64,000 nt of DNA from Fastidiosipila sp964627125 (lineage in GTDB: Bacteria; Bacillota; Clostridia; Saccharofermentanales; Fastidiosipilaceae). The DNA is taken from assembly GCA_964627125.1 (NCBI GenBank), contig CAZVJQ010000005.1, forward strand, positions 1-64,000, in the 5' to 3' direction. The notes beneath the pieces are model-generated. The model saw nothing but the letters and a program-made list of their open reading frames with translations. It had not been told where the DNA came from and searched no databases. Each line of letters opens with the position of its first letter. Within the stretch, counting starts at the first letter, position 1. Made by a program: the position numbers and the translations under genes. Positions 61,384 through 64,000 of this stretch are shown piece after piece.

Positions 61384-62889
61384 TTAAGATATATATTCTA
61401 AGCCGTCTGGTAGTAGATCATTTATATCAAATTTCTCTAGGCGAATAAATGCTTCTCCATATTCATACATCAGTAGTAATTTTGTTTCATTCTCCTCAGT
61501 ATGATGAGCTAAGCAAGAATATGCGAAGAAACCTGGGATTAATGTTTCCTTGCTATTCATCCATATCACTTCATTATTCTCATTAAATGCACCTATGCGT
61601 ATGACGCCATCACTCCTGAATTTATCAGTAGCTGCTGGATAACTTGCTGCTATTAAGTTATCGTAAGTTTTGTTATCTTTAGCCACAATCTTACCGGGAA
61701 GATTTATGAAGCTGACCATGCAGTTAGAACTATATTCCAAATCCTCATCTACCTTATATGCACTCCAAGTTTGACCAAAATCACCTGAATCAACATAGCT
61801 TATTTTATCGATGTCATTTCGCATATACATACGTATAGTAGGACCATTTAGTTTTACTAATTGAGACTCACTGCTTTTGCCAAAGCCATTGTCAATAATT
61901 GCTCGCTCACCTCTCACCCACTTATCACCTTCTAAACGTATGGTGCTAGCACGCTCTGTGCCTGTAGAATTATCGTATAGAGCAAAAATATTATAGTCTT
62001 CATTTTCATACGTGAAACTTAGACCACGACCAGGGCATAGTCCTGTAAAATTTTCATGAGCAGCAAGCTTATGGTCGATTAACTTCGGTAAGCTCCACTC
62101 GATACCTGATTCTTTGACTTGACCATTTCTATGAAGCAAATAAGACACAGGATAAATTTTCCACTCAGATTGGAAGTAAAAAATATTATTTTGAATTAAC
62201 TCATCGCTTCCAAACTGCTGTGTTACATGAGCTTCGACTGTGTTGCCATTCACAGTGTAAGTGTTATACCAAGCATCTACATATGTTTCAGTAGCATCTT
62301 CATCTGCAGTAATTGGCCAAAGCTTAATTATTTGCCCACAGTACTCTTGTTCTATAAATTCTCCATTGAAATCTAAACGATATTTATAGTCAGAAATATT
62401 GGTAGACGCGGATGTGTTAGATTTGGATTTTTGTATATAAATCCTACCTTCTTTGTCAAAACCGGTACTCTCTGAGCCCATTCTATTGCCATACATTAGC
62501 CCACCATAAGCAGGAAATGCATCTACAATATAATGAATAGTTCCATCGCTAGCCTGTGTAATTGCTGGGTCAATTAGTGATGCACTTTGTCTTGATGAGG
62601 AAGTCCCATGATGATCCACAAAATGATTAAAAAATTCATAATCCCAAGTATTTCCACCATCCTTAGATAATGAATAAGCTGCATCTATATTATGAGGAGA
62701 ATCTAAAGTTGTTATCCAACGAACATCTGCACTAGCTAATATCCAGCCATTGTCTAAGCTAATAATCCCTGGGATTCTAAAATAAAAAGATCCACCCATT
62801 CCTCTAATGAAAGGTTGCCCTTCAGTTCTACCCCTTATACTATCCCAAGAGGATAAGTATTTGTGCTTATACATAGATTCTGTTTCCAT
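61384..62889 (-). CDS. Sialidase (GH33-type exo-alpha-sialidase)
   Basis: A 501-residue six-bladed beta-propeller sialidase. The FRIP motif is at residues 37-40 (Arg38 of the arginine triad). Asp boxes are SKDGGNTW (75-82) and SGDFGQTW; SESQLVKLNGPTIRMYMRND holds the catalytic-side residues. A large insert at about 120-250 is as expected for a lectin-like or strand insertion. No signal peptide is present, so it should be cytoplasmic, which is unusual for a sialidase that feeds on host glycans. AAGGA 8 bases upstream supports the ATG. Confidence 0.82.
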   Translation of the reverse strand: METESMYKHKYLSSWDSIRGRTEGQPFIRGMGGSFYFRIPGIISLDNGWILASADVRWITTLDSPHNIDAAYSLSKDGGNTWDYEFFNHFVDHHGTSSSRQSASLIDPAITQASDGTIHYIVDAFPAYGGLMYGNRMGSESTGFDKEGRIYIQKSKSNTSASTNISDYKYRLDFNGEFIEQEYCGQIIKLWPITADEDATETYVDAWYNTYTVNGNTVEAHVTQQFGSDELIQNNIFYFQSEWKIYPVSYLLHRNGQVKESGIEWSLPKLIDHKLAAHENFTGLCPGRGLSFTYENEDYNIFALYDNSTGTERASTIRLEGDKWVRGERAIIDNGFGKSSESQLVKLNGPTIRMYMRNDIDKISYVDSGDFGQTWSAYKVDEDLEYSSNCMVSFINLPGKIVAKDNKTYDNLIAASYPAATDKFRSDGVIRIGAFNENNEVIWMNSKETLIPGFFAYSCLAHHTEENETKLLLMYEYGEAFIRLEKFDINDLLPDGLEYIS

Positions 62890-62901
62890 AATAAAAGTCC
62901 T

Positions 62902-63477
62902 TTAAATTAGATAATATTCTACAGCCCCTAAGCCTAACCCTACGAGAGCTCCTATACCAATCAATTTTATGATGTCCATTTTCTTTATAGATAAGAATAT
63001 TCCAATGGCAAAGCCAGCTACAGCAATCCAGTCAAAACTTATCCATCCAGAAAAATTACTAGCAGGCAGAATTGCATTTAAAATAATATCTAAACTAGCA
63101 GCTGCTATCAAGCCGACTACTCCTGGTCTCAACGCTTGTAGCATTTTATCTAAACTTTTTACTTTGGTTCCTTTAAATAATAAATATCCTAAAAATAGCA
63201 TTAATAAAGTTTGCGGAATAACAACGGCTACTGACGCAACAACAGCACCTGGAAAACCTGCAACCTTAGTACCTACAAAAGTTGCAGCATTGAGTGCAAT
63301 TGGTCCTGGTGTCAGTTGAGAAATAGTTATAACATCTGTCATTTCAATTTGAGTTAACCAAGCTCTATCGCTTACAATTATATCTTGAATAACAGGAAGC
63401 GATGCATAGCCACCGCCAAAAGAAACAGCTCCAATCTGCAGAAATGCTAAGAATATCTCTAGTAAATTTCCCCACAT
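62902..63477 (-). CDS. CHR-family transporter, half-size
   Basis: A 191-residue membrane protein of the chromate ion transporter family in its short (half) form. It has six or so helices; the family motif FGGGYASLPVIQDIIV and ITISQLTPGPIALNAATFVG are present near the N-terminus. Two half-size proteins normally work as a pair, and the second gene begins 4 bases later. Family members transport chromate or other anions; the substrate here is unproven. Confidence 0.88.
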   Translation of the reverse strand: MWGNLLEIFLAFLQIGAVSFGGGYASLPVIQDIIVSDRAWLTQIEMTDVITISQLTPGPIALNAATFVGTKVAGFPGAVVASVAVVIPQTLLMLFLGYLLFKGTKVKSLDKMLQALRPGVVGLIAAASLDIILNAILPASNFSGWISFDWIAVAGFAIGIFLSIKKMDIIKLIGIGALVGLGLGAVEYYLI

Positions 63478-63480
63478 ACG

Positions 63481-64000
63481 CTAGCTCTCCTCTTTCTTTG
63501 GCAAGCTAAATACAATTAAGCCTATCAATGCCAATAATATGATAATGAAGGCGACATTTATACTAGTGAAATAAACAAGTAAGAAACTTCCAACCATCAT
63601 AATGATTGAGAAAATAAGGTTTTGCTTGAGGGCGACTTTCGCCAAATCAATAGTTGTAAATAGTAGGATTGCGCCTATCATTCCGCTCATACCACGAAGA
63701 GCAGCACGCACCCAATAATTTGTAGCAAACTCTGCATAGAAAAAGTAAATTACACTAATAATTACTAAGGGTGGCAAAATCGAGGCTAGCATGCCTATAA
63801 ATGCACCAAAAGTTCCTTTAAGTTTATATCCAATAAGCAAACTCACTGAGGCAGCAAGAGACCCTGGTCCACTCTGGGCCAGGGCTATCATATCTAACAT
63901 CTGCTCTTCAGTTATCAGCTCTCGTTTTCTCGCAAATTCACCTAATAGAACTGGTGCAATTGTGTAACCACCGCCGAAGGTGATAACATTTACCTTTACT
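63481..64000 (-). CDS. CHR-family transporter, half-size (5' end outside window)
   Basis: Partial gene; the start lies beyond the right edge. Reading in frame past an internal Met at 63900 gives VKVNVITFGGGYTIAPVLLGEFARKRELITEEQMLDMIALAQSGPGSLAASVSLLIGY, the standard N-terminal half of a CHR protein with its FGGGY and AQSGPG motifs. About 170 residues are present. It is the partner of the gene at 62902-63477; the two occur together in many Bacillota as a heterodimeric transporter. Confidence 0.85.
   Translation of the reverse strand, partial: VKVNVITFGGGYTIAPVLLGEFARKRELITEEQMLDMIALAQSGPGSLAASVSLLIGYKLKGTFGAFIGMLASILPPLVIISVIYFFYAEFATNYWVRAALRGMSGMIGAILLFTTIDLAKVALKQNLIFSIIMMVGSFLLVYFTSINVAFIIILLALIGLIVFSLPKKEES

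Noticed and set aside
1..64000. tRNA, rRNA, insertion sequences and phage genes
   Set aside because: I looked for tRNA-like cloverleaf arms, rRNA motifs, transposases and integrases and saw none in the window.

Overview
The window is AT-rich DNA with the gene style of a low-GC Gram-positive (Bacillota, most likely a fermentative Clostridia-type anaerobe). The evidence is strong GGAGG-type ribosome binding sites, many LxxC lipoproteins, a lysine L-box riboswitch, FabT-like operators, ABC sugar importers without their own ATPase, and short U-tailed terminators. I cannot name the genus. There is one 100-N assembly gap (5327-5426) inside a GH65 gene.

Layout. 1-3,865: a hypothetical gene start, an aldo/keto reductase, then an acyl-ACP thioesterase and a long-chain acyl-CoA synthetase preceded by two FabT-type palindromes. 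3,941-13,468: an alpha-glucoside island made of a GH65 phosphorylase with an extra degenerate HAD-like tail, two permeases, a sugar-binding lipoprotein, a divergent AraC regulator and a GH31 glucosidase. 13,631-17,133: a small membrane protein, a GNAT acetyltransferase and an ABC exporter pair. 17,323-25,467: a cell-envelope region with an ECF-type sigma factor fused to a membrane segment, a long Ser/Thr stalk and a LysM domain, a small sigma-region-4-like protein, a TIM-barrel protein, membrane proteins, a GT8 glycosyltransferase, a DUF218 protein and a LysM lipoprotein. 25,651-27,172: a nucleotide-kinase-like/PD-(D/E)XK fusion overlapping a phosphoribosyltransferase-like gene. 27,255-27,909 (minus strand): a candidate large structured non-coding RNA. 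28,099-34,868: a 3-hydroxyisobutyrate-dehydrogenase-like enzyme, GMP reductase, an acidic protein, a lipoprotein and an ABC exporter. 35,061-37,805: a lysine riboswitch and the ABC amino-acid importer it controls. 38,517-57,940: a long minus-strand beta-glucan utilization locus. 58,401-64,000: Nudix, VOC, a repeat-bearing FMN lipoprotein, a sialidase and two half-size CHR transporters.

How the parts work together. The beta-glucan locus joins secreted GH16 and GH5 (exo-1,3-beta-glucanase type) lipoproteins, a GH3 beta-glucosidase, a LacI regulator, two solute-binding proteins (one of about 990 residues with a large N-terminal region), two pairs of permeases, a DUF5696-type protein and an NHL/TPR/Yip1 membrane protein. 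The likely scheme is surface cleavage of laminarin-like or mixed-linkage glucan, import of oligosaccharides, and intracellular hydrolysis. The alpha-glucoside island would do the same for alpha-linked sugars by phosphorolysis (GH65) and hydrolysis (GH31). Neither importer has an ATPase nearby, so a shared MsmX/MsmK-like ATPase encoded elsewhere is expected.

The most unusual items are the putative large ncRNA with perfect consensus promoter and mutually pairing ends, the one-polypeptide sigma factor/LysM envelope sensor, the kinase-nuclease fusion coupled to a PRTase that lacks the usual catalytic Asp, and the lipoprotein with three potential flavinylation motifs.
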